Source: CAZFUY01 sp964522445
Lineage (GTDB): Bacteria > Pseudomonadota > Gammaproteobacteria > SZUA-229
Direction: 5' to 3'
DNA length: 64,000 nt
NCBI GenBank assembly: GCA_964522445.1
Contig: CAZFUY010000001.1
Coordinates: 1-64,000 of the forward strand
This document shows, in pieces, positions 10,001 through 19,000 of the stretch. Within the stretch, counting starts at the first letter, position 1; each line of letters opens with the position of its first letter. Under the pieces are notes generated by a model, which saw only the letters and a list, made by a program, of their open reading frames with translations, was not told where the DNA came from and did not search any database. The position numbers were made by a program, and so were the translations under genes.

Positions 10001-10392
10001 TTGATGAGAATAAATTTATAACCAGTAGTCGTGACCAAAAAGAAGTTTTAAAAGGCTTACAGGAAAAGGGCTTTTATATCTGTATTGATAATTTTGGTAG
10101 TGATGTTGCGGCACTGTCGTGTTTGCTGCAGTGTTCTGTAAATGCAATTAAAATTGATCGTGGTCTTGTTAGACGTAGCCATGAAGATACAGAAGCCAAA
10201 AATTTACTTAAAGGCTTAATGGCACTTTCAACGAAGTTGAATATAGAGGTTATTGCTGAAGGTGTTGAAGAGAAAGGTCATATATCTAATCTTGAAGATA
10301 TTGGTTGTTATCATATGCAGGGATATTATTTTAGTCAGCCGATGATGGCAGAACAGGTTGCTGATTTTGTCAGGGAAAGTAATAAAAATTAA
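7006..10392 (+). CDS. Multi-PAS protein with degenerate GGDEF and EAL domains
   Basis: The 1128-residue membrane protein has two N-terminal helices (about 12-30 and 44-70), five PAS-type sensor domains (about 84-197, 210-320, 331-445, 455-570, 578-690), a GGDEF domain (700-860) and an EAL domain (875-1120). The GGDEF signature reads SSDDF, so diguanylate cyclase activity is unlikely, but the inhibitory-site RxxD (RESD, about 770-773) is kept. In the EAL domain the signature is EVL, DDFG is DNFG, and the first Glu of the ExTE loop is Asp, while KID, EGVE and QGY remain. I infer a c-di-GMP receptor or regulator rather than an active enzyme. The ATG overlaps the uvrD stop, so the two are probably translationally coupled. 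Starts upstream inside uvrD lack support. Confidence 0.92.
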   Translation: MRFLNDKNLARLTAATVAVFLSLIWVFLGQDIVHSLTPDHLEEKLYLFISGIIFSLGFIGIAAFIKTILCFSEFIIEKENIPLMLYRSALEEDSEGIFFKDKKGRYQVVNPIALQVLGLEGKDIIGFKDSQIYSSIQAHKIIQEDKKVLEYGETIEWETDKDTGNGKDIFLCKKIPCRDKKDKIIGITGLCKNITILKTFQNLNFEIEERYRRLFNKLPYPVMVLDTTTMLPFTFNNSMASMLKYNKEEFSKLRISSHITEKDVENFRSVIANLLQSGGGEFELQLQTKDKDIVEVSGYAQEMLIEDKQFLHILLHDITETKKSTTELIGSELKYRSLFEHANDAIIIVNFKTLQIIDANEIAIKFLGYNRGDITELSLLDLDANSDHTISQEQLNNLEIYNHALYEHEIKNRKGERFLVEINSHKVNYGEEEVYHFVIRNITQRKKIEKALKESEQRYRQMFESNQAIKLVINPQLHIIEDANLAAAEFYGYSPGELRGASLSKINILSEEKLKILINQAKEQNIGFYSCPHRLANGDIRFVEVRDGPMEINDSTLLYSIIHDITASKRAEDQLILASKMFDCSTDAVMITDKSNRVVSVNQAFADITGYQQSEMLDSEPGIIMAGRDDNLITKEVLDAIEKEGQWKGEIWHRLKNGETRPLKSTINIVKNDEGEIVNHVVLMSPKTTGLADDEKLVLSHYIGLTSLPDKTLFMDRLQNAIKRSKRSEKQLAVLLIDLRNFSDINKKFGYDAGDHILQAIARRLKYNVRESDTVANFSSDDFAVLLEDLADVQQTGIVAQKIISTLAEDYQVDDQVIELEVSIGISVSPEDGVNANDLMMKANGALESAQQKTGSHFCLTSTLLNEHAHKWLQTDENLHQALKNDEFIVCYLPQVSTKNGIRVEAMEVLVRWRHEKQGILLPLLFLPNAEQSGFISAIGFKVIDKAFEQFKKWQNENLGISKLWLNISQSQVGFDLSEYLIEKCDAYEIAYSQVALDFDENKFITSSRDQKEVLKGLQEKGFYICIDNFGSDVAALSCLLQCSVNAIKIDRGLVRRSHEDTEAKNLLKGLMALSTKLNIEVIAEGVEEKGHISNLEDIGCYHMQGYYFSQPMMAEQVADFVRESNKN

Positions 10393-10407
10393 AGGAAAAA
10401 TAAAAGC

Positions 10408-10568
10408 TTTAGCCACAGAGATAATATCAGTAAGTTAAGTATTTTGATCAGTGCAGGGTGCGCTGTGCGCATGGCGCACCCTACACTGATATGAGTTTTT
10501 CTTAACTTACTGGCATTGGGCATAGGGATATACTTTATTATAAAAATCTCTGTGCCTCTGTGGTTAAG
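10408..10568. repeat. Nested palindromic element of about 160 bp
   Basis: Three concentric inverted arms are visible: CCACAGAG (10413-10420) with CTCTGTGG (10556-10563); TAAGTTAAG (10431-10439) with CTTAACTTA (10501-10509); and ATCAGTGCAGGGTGCGC (10447-10463) with its complement at 10474-10490 (one mismatch). The whole would fold into a cruciform or a long RNA hairpin. It fills most of the gap between the PAS-GGDEF-EAL gene and the TRAP gene, and has no ORF. Confidence 0.75.
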
Positions 10569-10621
10569 TGTTTTTTCTTTTTAAGCTGAGTTAAATATAA
10601 GATTATTTTGAGAATAAATTT

Positions 10622-11698
10622 ATGAAAAGAAGAGACTTTATAACAAAAGCAGCGGCAACAGGTTTAGTTGCAGGTGCATCCGTTGTTGCTGCGCCAGCCG
10701 TTCATGCAAAAACTAAAATCAAATGGAAAATGGTGACCACCTGGCCAAAGAATTTTCCGGGCTTAGGTACAGGTGCAAACAACCTGGCAAAATTAATTAC
10801 TGATATGTCAGGTGGTCGTTTAAAAGTAAAAGTATATGGTGCAAAAGAATTAGTGCCTGCATTTGAAGTTTTTGATGCGGTGTCACGTGGTACAGCTCAA
10901 ATGGGGCATGGTGCTTCTTATTACTGGAAAGGGAAATCAGAAGCGGCGCAATTTTTTGCGGCAGTGCCTTTTGGTCTGGATGCGCAGGAAATGAATGCCT
11001 GGTTATATTACGGTGGTGGCATGGAATTATGGCAGGAAATTTATAAGCCCTTTGGTATTATTCCAGCAGCGACAGGTAATACAGGTGTGCAAATGGCAGG
11101 CTGGTTTAATCGTGAAATAAAAACGGTTGAAGATTTAAAAGGTTTAAAAATGCGTATACCCGGTCTGGGCGGTGAAGTATTAAAACGCGCCGGTGGCACG
11201 CCTGTTAGTTTACCTGGAGGTGAGATTTTTACATCACTAAAAACAGGTGCTATTGATGCAACAGAATGGGTAGGCCCGTACAATGATCTGGCATTTGGTT
11301 TGCATAAAGCAGCGAAATATTATTATTATCCCGGCTGGCATGAGCCAGGTACAACGCTGGAAGCATTAATTAATCAGAAAGCCTTTGATAAATTACCCAA
11401 AGATTTACAAAGCATTGTAATGAATGCCTGTAAGGTTGCTAATCAGGATATGTTGGCAGAATACACAGCACGGAATCAAACAGCTCTGGATACTTTAGTT
11501 AATAAACACAAGGTAGATTTGCGTAAATTGCCTGATGAGGTTTTAAATAAATTAAAAAGCTTATCGGAAGAAGTGGTTGCAGATGTTGCGGCTAAAGATG
11601 CTGCTTCGAAAAAAGTTTATGATTCTTTTAAGAAATTTAGTCAGCAGGTTAAGAACTGGACGGATGTTTCTGAGCTGGCTTATTTGAAAGTCAGATAA
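10622..11698 (+). CDS. TRAP transporter substrate-binding protein, TakP type
   Basis: This periplasmic binding protein (358 residues) captures an organic acid for a sodium-driven TRAP transporter. It begins with a Tat-like signal (KRRDFITKAAATG). Features shared with Rhodobacter TakP, a 2-oxo acid binder, include GNTGVQMAGWFNREI, an MRIPGLGGEV segment carrying the conserved Arg that binds carboxylate, and ATEWVGPYND. 2-Oxo acids are therefore a plausible ligand class, but side-chain specificity cannot be read. The cognate DctQM genes lie about 0.9 kb away on the opposite strand (12623-14508), an unusual convergent arrangement. It ends 1 base before the next, oppositely oriented gene. Confidence 0.92.
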   Translation: MKRRDFITKAAATGLVAGASVVAAPAVHAKTKIKWKMVTTWPKNFPGLGTGANNLAKLITDMSGGRLKVKVYGAKELVPAFEVFDAVSRGTAQMGHGASYYWKGKSEAAQFFAAVPFGLDAQEMNAWLYYGGGMELWQEIYKPFGIIPAATGNTGVQMAGWFNREIKTVEDLKGLKMRIPGLGGEVLKRAGGTPVSLPGGEIFTSLKTGAIDATEWVGPYNDLAFGLHKAAKYYYYPGWHEPGTTLEALINQKAFDKLPKDLQSIVMNACKVANQDMLAEYTARNQTALDTLVNKHKVDLRKLPDEVLNKLKSLSEEVVADVAAKDAASKKVYDSFKKFSQQVKNWTDVSELAYLKVR

Positions 11699-11699
11699 C

Positions 11700-12392
11700 C
11701 TATAAGGCATCATTACAGTTAATACTTGTGCCGTATCTACTATTTCTTCCGCCAGGAGGGTCAATGGTTAAATCAGAAACATCGTCAGATGAAACAGATA
11801 AAGTAAAATCATATGTTTCTGCTGATTCAGTGCCAGAAACAGCCGCCGTTGCTGTTAATCTAAGGTTAACCCAGAGTGCTTCTGAGTTTGGGTATGTAAT
11901 GACAAAGTAACCAAAGCCAGAGCTATCAGTGGTTAGCTTTCCTGTTCCTGAAATTACCGTTGGTATTTCAGTTGGATGTGGAGTAATTGTTGCTGGGTTG
12001 GTGGGTTCTAGTAAACCATTAACATTTATATCTTCACCTGTTTCTAATACACCATTGTTATTAGTATCTTCTGCATTACATGTTGTGCTGTATGTTGGAC
12101 TCCATTGATCAACTGTGCCATCACTGTCTGAATCAATAGCGTTGTACCGGCCTTTGAAATACTGTAATGGGCGAAGCGTAATAGTTACGGCTGTATTGGG
12201 TGCTGGATTGCCATCTTTGTCTGTTACCTGCACAACAAAGGGTGCCTGGTACTGAAGTGTGTTTGGTATTAATAAGTTATTTGAAGTCCCCAGAGTAATT
12301 CGTGTAGCATCTTCTCCATCAGAACCACAGCCAATAATAAAAATTGATAGTATGAAAATACATGTTTTAAAACAAAACTTTATTAATTTCAT
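11700..12392 (-). CDS. Ig-like lipoprotein with acidic Asp-Asn repeats
   Basis: The 230-residue product has a lipoprotein signal with lipobox FIIGC (Cys about residue 22). Residues about 35-75 look like a bacterial Ig-like fold (PFVVQVTDKDGNPAPNTAVTITL). Between about 85 and 130 are two Asp/Asn-rich loops (DSDSDGTVD and DTNNNGVLETGEDINVNG) of the EF-hand or thrombospondin type 3 kind, suggesting calcium binding. A second beta-rich segment follows. It sits between a TRAP binding protein and its permease, on the permease strand, but no link to transport is evident. Confidence 0.75.
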   Translation of the reverse strand: MKLIKFCFKTCIFILSIFIIGCGSDGEDATRITLGTSNNLLIPNTLQYQAPFVVQVTDKDGNPAPNTAVTITLRPLQYFKGRYNAIDSDSDGTVDQWSPTYSTTCNAEDTNNNGVLETGEDINVNGLLEPTNPATITPHPTEIPTVISGTGKLTTDSSGFGYFVITYPNSEALWVNLRLTATAAVSGTESAETYDFTLSVSSDDVSDLTIDPPGGRNSRYGTSINCNDAL

Positions 12393-12453
12393 GGCATTAG
12401 ATTATTTTTTGATAATTTAAGAAATATTAGCAGGAATTTTCAGTATTGTTAGT

Positions 12454-12626
12454 TTAAACCTAGAAAAACCAGTTGGGCGCGAAAAGGATGTGCAGGTTAT
12501 TGATTTGGGTAGTGTAATGAAAAAATGTGCTGTCACCTTATTGGTGATAAGCACTTTTTTCATATAGCTAGACAATTCAAGAGCTTGTGCAGACTTTCGT
12601 GATCCAACTGGTTTTTCTAGGTTTAA
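12454..12626. repeat. MITE-like element with 23-bp perfect inverted ends
   Basis: Positions 12454-12476 and 12604-12626 are perfect 23-base inverted repeats (ending CCAGTTGG / starting CCAACTGG). Inside lies a second hairpin: 12517-12530 pairs with 12551-12563, and TCACC (533-537) pairs with GGTGA (543-547). The right arm overlaps the stop codon of dctM (12623-12625). No credible ORF is inside. The form suggests a non-autonomous mobile palindrome, though no target-site duplication could be confirmed. Confidence 0.65.
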
Positions 12627-14002
12627 TCTGAAATTGTATGAGGCAACCATGTCGCTATCCCTGGCCAATAAGCAATAACCCCCAAAGCAAAGATCTGAAT
12701 TAGAATAAAAGGCATTACGCCTTTATAAATATCGGTTGTTTTAATAATGTCGGGTGCAACGCCCCTTAAGTAAAATAGCGCAAAACCAAAGGGCGGCGTT
12801 AAAAATGAAGTTTGCAGATTAATGGCGATAAGTATGCCCAGCCAGATGGGGTCTATACCCATGGCCAGTAAAATGGGGCCAACAATGGGAATAACAACAA
12901 AAGTTATTTCAATAAAATCGAGTACAAAGCCTAGCAGGAACATGACTAGCATCACCAGAAAAAGTGCGCCGTAAGTGCCGCCGGGTAAGTCAGAAAGAAA
13001 TTCCTGTATTAATTCATCGCCTTCAAAACCGCGGAATACCAGTGAGAAAATTGATGCGCCAATTAAAATCATAAACACCATGCTGCTTACTCGGGTGGTT
13101 CTTTGCATGACATCACGCAGGATATTTAAAGAAAATTGTCTTTGGCTTAGAGCTAAAACTATTGCACCGACTGCGCCCACGGCTGCCGCTTCAGTGGGTG
13201 TTGCCAGGCCGCCAATAATTGAGCCTAAGACGATAAAAATTAATGTGAGTGGTGGTATGAGTTCTTTAAATACCTGTTTTATTAGGTTAGTTTCATTATT
13301 TTGTCTTTCTTCTAATGGTATAGCTGGCATGGATTCAGGTTTTACCATAGCGATAAAAATAAGGTAGCTGATATATAAAGTAACTAATAATAATCCGGGG
13401 AAAATTGCACCAATAAATAAATCGCCAACGGATAAAGTTTCCGGGCTAAAAATCCCCATATCCAGTTGAGCCTGCTGGTAAGCAGAAGAAAGCACATCAC
13501 CCAGTAATACCAGAATAATTGAGGGAGGGATGATTTGCCCCAGTGTGCCAGATGCACAAATAGTGCCGGTGGCAATGCGAGGATCGTAGCCGCGTTTTAA
13601 CATGGTTGGTAATGAAAGCAGCCCCATAGTGACAACTGTTGCACCGACTATGCCTGTGCTGGCTGCCAGTAACATGCCAACGATTATGACTGAAATACCA
13701 ATGCCGCCGGGCTTGGGCCCAAATAATAATGCCATGGTATCTAATAGATTTTCTGCAATGCGTGAGCGCTCCAGCATGACACCCATAAATACAAATAAGG
13801 GTACGGCTACCAGAGTCTGGTTCATCATAATGCCGAACAGTCGATTGGGTAAGGCTTCAAGAAAAGCACTATCGAAAGCCTCGTTATAGCTACCAATGCC
13901 GGCAAATAATAATGCAGTGCCTGCTAATGTAAAAGCTACCGGAAAGCCGGTAAGTAATAAAACAAAAACAGCAGCAAATAACCATAAAGCCATGTATTCC
14001 AT
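12623..14002 (-). CDS. dctM: TRAP transporter large permease DctM
   Basis: The large membrane subunit (459 residues, about 12 membrane helices) forms the sodium-coupled transport path of a TRAP system. Typical stretches include LLLTGFPVAFTL at the N-terminus, GATVVTMGLLSLPTMLKRGYD and LGQIIPPSIILVLLGD. The ATG overlaps the dctQ stop by one base. Similarity in scale and layout to TakM fits the TakP-type binding protein on the other strand. The 3' end lies in a palindromic element that supplies the stop codon. Confidence 0.93.
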   Translation of the reverse strand: MEYMALWLFAAVFVLLLTGFPVAFTLAGTALLFAGIGSYNEAFDSAFLEALPNRLFGIMMNQTLVAVPLFVFMGVMLERSRIAENLLDTMALLFGPKPGGIGISVIIVGMLLAASTGIVGATVVTMGLLSLPTMLKRGYDPRIATGTICASGTLGQIIPPSIILVLLGDVLSSAYQQAQLDMGIFSPETLSVGDLFIGAIFPGLLLVTLYISYLIFIAMVKPESMPAIPLEERQNNETNLIKQVFKELIPPLTLIFIVLGSIIGGLATPTEAAAVGAVGAIVLALSQRQFSLNILRDVMQRTTRVSSMVFMILIGASIFSLVFRGFEGDELIQEFLSDLPGGTYGALFLVMLVMFLLGFVLDFIEITFVVIPIVGPILLAMGIDPIWLGILIAINLQTSFLTPPFGFALFYLRGVAPDIIKTTDIYKGVMPFILIQIFALGVIAYWPGIATWLPHTISD

Positions 14003-14508
14003 TAACTCATTTCCCTGTTTAATATTCTGGAAAGAGCACTCAGGATATGAGCAAAAGCTTGCAGGATGAGCAGTGCAGACATAATAAGAATAATGGATTT
14101 AAGTAAATAAACACCGGGTAAGCCGCCGGCTTCTCGGGATGATTCCATAACTCGCCAGCTATCTATGACATATTGCCAGCTGATCCAGAAAATAAAAATG
14201 ACGACAGGTAATAAAATAAACAGGTTACCAGTAAGATCAATCCATGCCTGATTTTTTTTGCTTAGTTTTTCATAAATAATATCAACACGAACATGCTCAT
14301 TATGTTTAAGTGTGTAGGCTGCACCTATAAGAAACACCAGCGCATGCATATAACTAATGGATTCCTGTAATGCAATCCAGCCAGTATCAAATACGTAACG
14401 TAAAAAAACCACCAGAAATGTAATTAGCACCATGCCCAGTGTAAGCCATGAAATGGTTCGGCCAGTCCAGTCGATAAACTTTTCTATATAGTTAATTATA
14501 TTTTGCAT
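14002..14508 (-). CDS. dctQ: TRAP transporter small permease DctQ
   Basis: A 168-residue integral membrane protein with four predicted helices (about 18-38, 50-68, 92-112, 130-155) and the family-typical segment ALQESISYMHALVFLIGAAY followed by HVRVDII. DctQ is the small subunit that pairs with DctM. It is co-transcribed with and overlaps dctM (TAATG). Confidence 0.92.
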   Translation of the reverse strand: MQNIINYIEKFIDWTGRTISWLTLGMVLITFLVVFLRYVFDTGWIALQESISYMHALVFLIGAAYTLKHNEHVRVDIIYEKLSKKNQAWIDLTGNLFILLPVVIFIFWISWQYVIDSWRVMESSREAGGLPGVYLLKSIILIMSALLILQAFAHILSALSRILNREMS

Positions 14509-14536
14509 AGTGGTGTATTTTAATGGGGTTTAAATT

Positions 14537-15343
14537 TCAGAAAATGACATTAGATAAAATAAATTTATTTATATAAGAAAAATATTCTTTTTTATCGCTG
14601 ATGTCATTGTGCCCAGCATTATTTATTTTTAATAATTTAATTTTTTTCTCTCTGGTTTTATATAAATTACTTAGATTGGTGCTAGGGATTATTTCATCAT
14701 TATCAGTGGCTATAATTAATATAGGGCAATTAACCCTGTCAATATAATCAATAGTCTTAAACTTATGCTTAAGTAACAGGCTTACAGGAAATAAATGGAA
14801 TTGTTTGATGGCTATATTTTCAATGCTATCAAATGGTGTTATTAATATAAGCCCTTTAGATGTTCGCTTGCTGGCAACATAAGTTGCTACAGATGACCCC
14901 AGACTTCTGCCCATGATAATAATATCTTTGGCATTAAGATTGTGTGTTTTTATAATCTGGTCATAGGCCTGCAATGCATTATCAAAAAGACTGCGTTCTG
15001 ATGGCTGCCCTGTGCTTTTTCCGTACCCGGGATGATTGGTGAAAAATATATTTTTTGCTGAATATTTATTAGAATCGGGAATGTTATAAGTTACGTCCTC
15101 TGAGTTTCCACCAAAATAGATAATAGATGTATTATGGTCAAGGTTTTCATTTTTTATATTCCAGCCATGTAAAGTTTCGTTATCTGTTTTTATAAAATAC
15201 TCATACTGTTTAACCTGCTCATAAAAACTGTGGTCAGGTTTGGGTGGGTAAAATATAAATCTTGCCTGATAAAAATAAAGTACACAACAAATTGATATAT
15301 AAATTAAAATAATACCTGAGAGTAAATATAAAACCATTTTCAT
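14537..15343 (-). CDS. Alpha/beta hydrolase, BEM46/S33-like, membrane-anchored
   Basis: One N-terminal membrane segment (about residues 4-26) is followed by an alpha/beta hydrolase fold. The nucleophile elbow is GRSLGS (Ser about 148), the acid is probably Asp in TDNDEIIP, and the base is His in NNAGHNDI. An HPGYGKSTG segment near the oxyanion region fits the BEM46/ABHD13 group. The substrate is unknown. Its start is 4 bases from the stop of the upstream LOG-family gene, so they form one unit. Confidence 0.85.
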   Translation of the reverse strand: MKMVLYLLSGIILIYISICCVLYFYQARFIFYPPKPDHSFYEQVKQYEYFIKTDNETLHGWNIKNENLDHNTSIIYFGGNSEDVTYNIPDSNKYSAKNIFFTNHPGYGKSTGQPSERSLFDNALQAYDQIIKTHNLNAKDIIIMGRSLGSSVATYVASKRTSKGLILITPFDSIENIAIKQFHLFPVSLLLKHKFKTIDYIDRVNCPILIIATDNDEIIPSTNLSNLYKTREKKIKLLKINNAGHNDISDKKEYFSYINKFILSNVIF

Positions 15344-15346
15344 TTC

Positions 15347-16069
15347 TTATAACTGTAATAAAATTTCTTTTTCTTCAGCAGAAGGTTCTATGTCTCTACT
15401 CTCATAATGGTTAAAAATAGCATCAACCACATCTTTTGGGTCTTCTAAAACAATAAATAAATCCATGTCTTCCTGATTAATCATGCCCTGTGCAACCAGG
15501 GTATTCTGAAACCATGCTAACAAAGGTTCCCAGAAAGATTTATTTACAAGGATAACAGGTATACGTCGTGTTTTTCCTGTTTGTACCAGAGTGAGCATTT
15601 CAGCCATTTCATCCAGTGTGCCAAAACCCCCGGGGCAAACAACATAGGCTGAGGCATATTTTACAAACATGACCTTGCGTGAAAAAAAATGTCGGAAGTG
15701 TAGTTTTATATCCTGAAAAGAATTAGGCGTTTGCTCTTTGGGAAGCTGGATATTTAAACCGATACTTAATGATTTGCCTTTCTGGCCACCTTTATTGGCC
15801 GCTTCCATAATGCCCGGACCGCCACCGCTGATAATTGAAAAACCAGCATTAGATAATTCCTGGGCAATTTCTTCTGCGATTTTATAATAAGCATGATCGG
15901 GTTTAGTTCGGGCAGAACCGAAAATACTGACAGAAGGATTAACAGGTGCGAGTCGCTCAAAGCCTTCAACAAATTCAGCCATGATCTGAAATATTTTCCA
16001 TGATTCACGATTAAGAGAAGCTTCACTGGTAGGGGAAATTCGTGGGAATTTTGAAGTTTTTTCAGACAT
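15347..16069 (-). CDS. LOG-family protein (TIGR00730 type nucleotide phosphoribohydrolase)
   Basis: The 240-residue protein carries both signatures of the LOG/lysine-decarboxylase-like family: SGGGPGIMEAANKG (about 80-93) and PGGFGTLDEMAEML (about 147-160), which bind nucleoside monophosphate and include the catalytic Arg/Glu region. Members cleave the N-glycosidic bond of AMP or cytokinin monophosphates. Its real substrate here is unknown. It is divergent from polA across 57 bases. Confidence 0.9.
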   Translation of the reverse strand: MSEKTSKFPRISPTSEASLNRESWKIFQIMAEFVEGFERLAPVNPSVSIFGSARTKPDHAYYKIAEEIAQELSNAGFSIISGGGPGIMEAANKGGQKGKSLSIGLNIQLPKEQTPNSFQDIKLHFRHFFSRKVMFVKYASAYVVCPGGFGTLDEMAEMLTLVQTGKTRRIPVILVNKSFWEPLLAWFQNTLVAQGMINQEDMDLFIVLEDPKDVVDAIFNHYESRDIEPSAEEKEILLQL

Positions 16070-16126
16070 ATTAGTCTCGCATTCGGTTAATATAGCGCGT
16101 TAATTCAGGTTAAAAGAAAATATAGC

Positions 16127-18814
16127 ATGTCATCCAGAAAACTACCCTTAATACTTGTTGATGGTTCTTCTTATCTTTACCGGGCTTTTCATGCTCTGCC
16201 GCCATTAACCAACGCTAGTGGCCAGCCAACAGGCGCTGTGTATGGTGTTATCAATATGTTAAAAAAACTGGTTGAAGAATACCAGCCAGAGCATATGGCT
16301 GTGGTCTTTGATGCAAAGGGTAAAACATTTCGTAATGACCTGTATAAAGAATATAAAGCCAATCGCCCACCTATGCCAGATGATCTGAGATCACAAATTC
16401 AGCCGCTGCATGATCTGGTGGATGCTCTGGGTTATCCCAAACTGGTAGTTGAAGGAGTGGAAGCCGATGATGTTATCGGTACTCTGGCGCAACAGGCAGA
16501 AGCTAAGGGTATGAATGTTCTGATCTCCACGGGCGATAAAGATATGGCTCAGCTGGTGACAGACAAAGTTACTCTGATTAATACCATGAATAACAGCCGG
16601 ATGAATCCTGAAGGTGTCGTGGATAAATTTGGTGTTAAAGCAGAGCAGATTATTGATTATCTGGCGCTGATTGGTGATACCTCTGATAACATTCCCGGTG
16701 TGCCCAAGGTTGGCCCCAAAACAGCAGTTAAATGGTTAACGCAATATGGCTCTATGGATGAAATTATTAGCCATGCGGATGATATAAAAGGCAAAGTGGG
16801 TGAGAGTCTTCGAGAATGTCTTGAGCAGTTACCCCTGTCTTATAAATTAGCCACGATTGTTTGTGATGTTAAGTTAGATAAGCGGCCAGATGAGCTTGCT
16901 CTGTGTGAACCTGATAAGGAACAGTTAAAGAAAATTTATACTGAGTTAGAATTTAAAAACTGGTTGTCTGAACTGGATGGCAATGCTGAATCTGTGGTTA
17001 AAAAAGTAACCACAGAATATGAAACAGTGCTTAATGAAAAGGCTTTTAAATGCTGGCTAAAAAAATTACAGCAAGCTGATATTTTTTCATTTGATACAGA
17101 AACAACCAGTCTGAATTATATGCAGGCAAGGGTGGTGGGTGTGTCTTTTTCTATTGAAGAAGGCAAAGCCGCTTACGTGCCTTTTGCTCATGATTATCCT
17201 GATGCGCCAGAACAACTAACAGAAGAAATCGTGCTGGGTGGCTTAAAGCCACTGCTTGAAGATGAAAACAAAGCCAAGCTGGGTCAAAATCTAAAATATG
17301 ACACTCATGTGTTAGCTAACCATGGTATTAATCTGCGAGGGGTAACACATGACACTTTACTTGAGTCTTATGTTTTAGATTCTACCAAACGTCATGATAT
17401 GGATAGTATGGCAACACGGTTTTTAAATTTTGAAACTATTCATTTTGAAGATGTTGCAGGTAAAGGTGCAAAGCAGTTAACTTTTAATCAGGTTGATTTA
17501 AATGAAGCGGGTCCTTATGCGGCTGAAGATGCAGATATTACTCTGCGCTTACATAATAAAATCTATCCGCAGTTAGAACAGGATGAAAATTTAAAAATAG
17601 TTTATGAAGCAATTGAAATGCCATTAATGCCAGTGATTCAAAATATTGAACATAATGGTGTAAAAGTGGATATGGATATGCTGGCGAAACAAAGTCGTGA
17701 ACTTGCAGAACGCTTAGTTGAAATAGAAAAGCAGACTTTTGACGAGGCGGGAGAAAGTTTTAATTTGTCATCGCCAAAACAGATACAGGCCATATTTTTT
17801 GAAAAATTGGGGTTGCCTGTTATTCGAAAGACACCCAAAGGGCAGCCATCAACAGCAGAAGATGTGTTGCAGGAACTGGCGCAGGATTATCCATTACCCA
17901 AATTAATCTTAGAGCATCGTAGTTTAAATAAACTTAAATCTACATACACTGATAAATTACCAAAACAGGTTAATCCTGAAACAGGTCGTGTACATACATC
18001 CTACCATCAGGCGGTTACGGCTACAGGGCGGTTATCTTCTTCTGATCCTAATTTACAAAATATTCCCGTGCGCTCAGAAGAAGGCCGAAAAATTCGTCAG
18101 GCTTTTGTTGCGGAAAAAAATTATAAATTACTGGCAGCTGATTACTCACAGATTGAATTAAGAATTATGGCGCATTTATCATCGGATGAAAGTTTATTAA
18201 GTGCCTTTGCACAAGGAAAAGATATACACAAAGCAACAGCCGCCGAAGTATTTAATTTATCACTCGATGAAGTAAAAAGTGAACAGCGCCGAGCAGCAAA
18301 AGCAATTAATTTTGGCTTAATTTATGGTATGTCCGCATTTGGTCTGGCTAAACAATTAGATATTACGCGTTATGACGCGCAAAATTATATTGATTTATAT
18401 TTTGAACGCTACCCCGGCGTAAAATTATATATGGATGTCACAAAAGAAATTGCGCATGACAAAGGTTATGTCGAAACATTATTTGGCCGTCGTTTATATT
18501 TGCCAGAAATAAATTCACGGAATGGTATGCGAAGACAATATGCAGAACGTACAGCAATTAATGCGCCTATGCAGGGAACTGCTGCGGATATAATTAAAAT
18601 GGCAATGATTAATTTGCATGAGGTTTTATTAAATTCAGAAATAGACGCGTGTATGGTTATGCAGGTGCATGATGAACTGGTTTTTGAAGTTGCAGAAAAA
18701 GATGTTCAGTCACTTACAGAGTTGGTGCGCAAAGAAATGGAATCGGCGGCTGAATTAGATGTGCCGCTGCTGGTTGATATTGGTGTTGGTGATAACTGGG
18801 ATGAAGCGCATTAG
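16127..18814 (+). CDS. polA: DNA polymerase I
   Basis: The 895-residue enzyme has all three activities. The 5' nuclease domain starts with [14 protein letters not shown]. The 3'-5' exonuclease domain (about 305-490) keeps FDTETTSL, the NLKYDTHVL Asp and the AAEDADIT motif, so proofreading looks intact. The polymerase domain has DYSQIELR (motif A), the O-helix region [15 protein letters not shown] and QVHDELVFE (motif C). It works in Okazaki fragment processing and repair. It heads the block polA - small RNA - engB - cc4 - dsbA. Confidence 0.98.
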   Translation: MSSRKLPLILVDGSSYLYRAFHALPPLTNASGQPTGAVYGVINMLKKLVEEYQPEHMAVVFDAKGKTFRNDLYKEYKANRPPMPDDLRSQIQPLHDLVDALGYPKLVVEGVEADDVIGTLAQQAEAKGMNVLISTGDKDMAQLVTDKVTLINTMNNSRMNPEGVVDKFGVKAEQIIDYLALIGDTSDNIPGVPKVGPKTAVKWLTQYGSMDEIISHADDIKGKVGESLRECLEQLPLSYKLATIVCDVKLDKRPDELALCEPDKEQLKKIYTELEFKNWLSELDGNAESVVKKVTTEYETVLNEKAFKCWLKKLQQADIFSFDTETTSLNYMQARVVGVSFSIEEGKAAYVPFAHDYPDAPEQLTEEIVLGGLKPLLEDENKAKLGQNLKYDTHVLANHGINLRGVTHDTLLESYVLDSTKRHDMDSMATRFLNFETIHFEDVAGKGAKQLTFNQVDLNEAGPYAAEDADITLRLHNKIYPQLEQDENLKIVYEAIEMPLMPVIQNIEHNGVKVDMDMLAKQSRELAERLVEIEKQTFDEAGESFNLSSPKQIQAIFFEKLGLPVIRKTPKGQPSTAEDVLQELAQDYPLPKLILEHRSLNKLKSTYTDKLPKQVNPETGRVHTSYHQAVTATGRLSSSDPNLQNIPVRSEEGRKIRQAFVAEKNYKLLAADYSQIELRIMAHLSSDESLLSAFAQGKDIHKATAAEVFNLSLDEVKSEQRRAAKAINFGLIYGMSAFGLAKQLDITRYDAQNYIDLYFERYPGVKLYMDVTKEIAHDKGYVETLFGRRLYLPEINSRNGMRRQYAERTAINAPMQGTAADIIKMAMINLHEVLLNSEIDACMVMQVHDELVFEVAEKDVQSLTELVRKEMESAAELDVPLLVDIGVGDNWDEAH

Positions 18815-18840
18815 ACATTAGTTATGTGATTTAACATGAT

Positions 18841-18882
18841 TTTGTTTGTCATCCCTCAGCTGCGCTCGGGATGACAAACAAA
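18841..18882. repeat. Palindrome after polA, GTCATCCC type
   Basis: Arms of 15 bases (18841-18855 and 18868-18882) pair perfectly around TCAGCTGCGCTC. The core GTCATCCC...GGGATGAC is a common intergenic palindrome in gammaproteobacteria. It lacks a T-run on the plus strand, so terminator activity for polA is uncertain. Confidence 0.7.
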
Positions 18883-18966
18883 AAAACAGGCAATGCTTTA
18901 ATTAATGATCAAAAACCCCGTTTGTCCGAAGCCTTAAGTAAAGCTCTACCACTCATCGGTTATGTT

Positions 18967-18994
18967 TTGACTTCCCTCTGATATGAACTTTAAT
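18967..18994 (+). promoter_or_regulatory. Predicted sigma-70 promoter for the polA-engB small RNA
   Basis: TTGACT (18967-18972) and TTTAAT (18989-18994) are spaced by 16 bases, each one substitution from consensus. The expected start is at about 19001, exactly at the beginning of a structured segment that ends in a terminator. Confidence 0.55.
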
Positions 18995-19000
18995 TACTTT

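Noticed and set aside
12417..12668. Minus-strand 83-codon frame in the gap after dctM
   Set aside because: It lies across the inverted-repeat element and its composition follows the palindrome arms; no ribosome site or family match.
18841..18882. Palindrome after polA as a classical terminator
   Set aside because: There is no T-run on the coding strand; it is better described as a repeat, though it may still affect mRNA ends.
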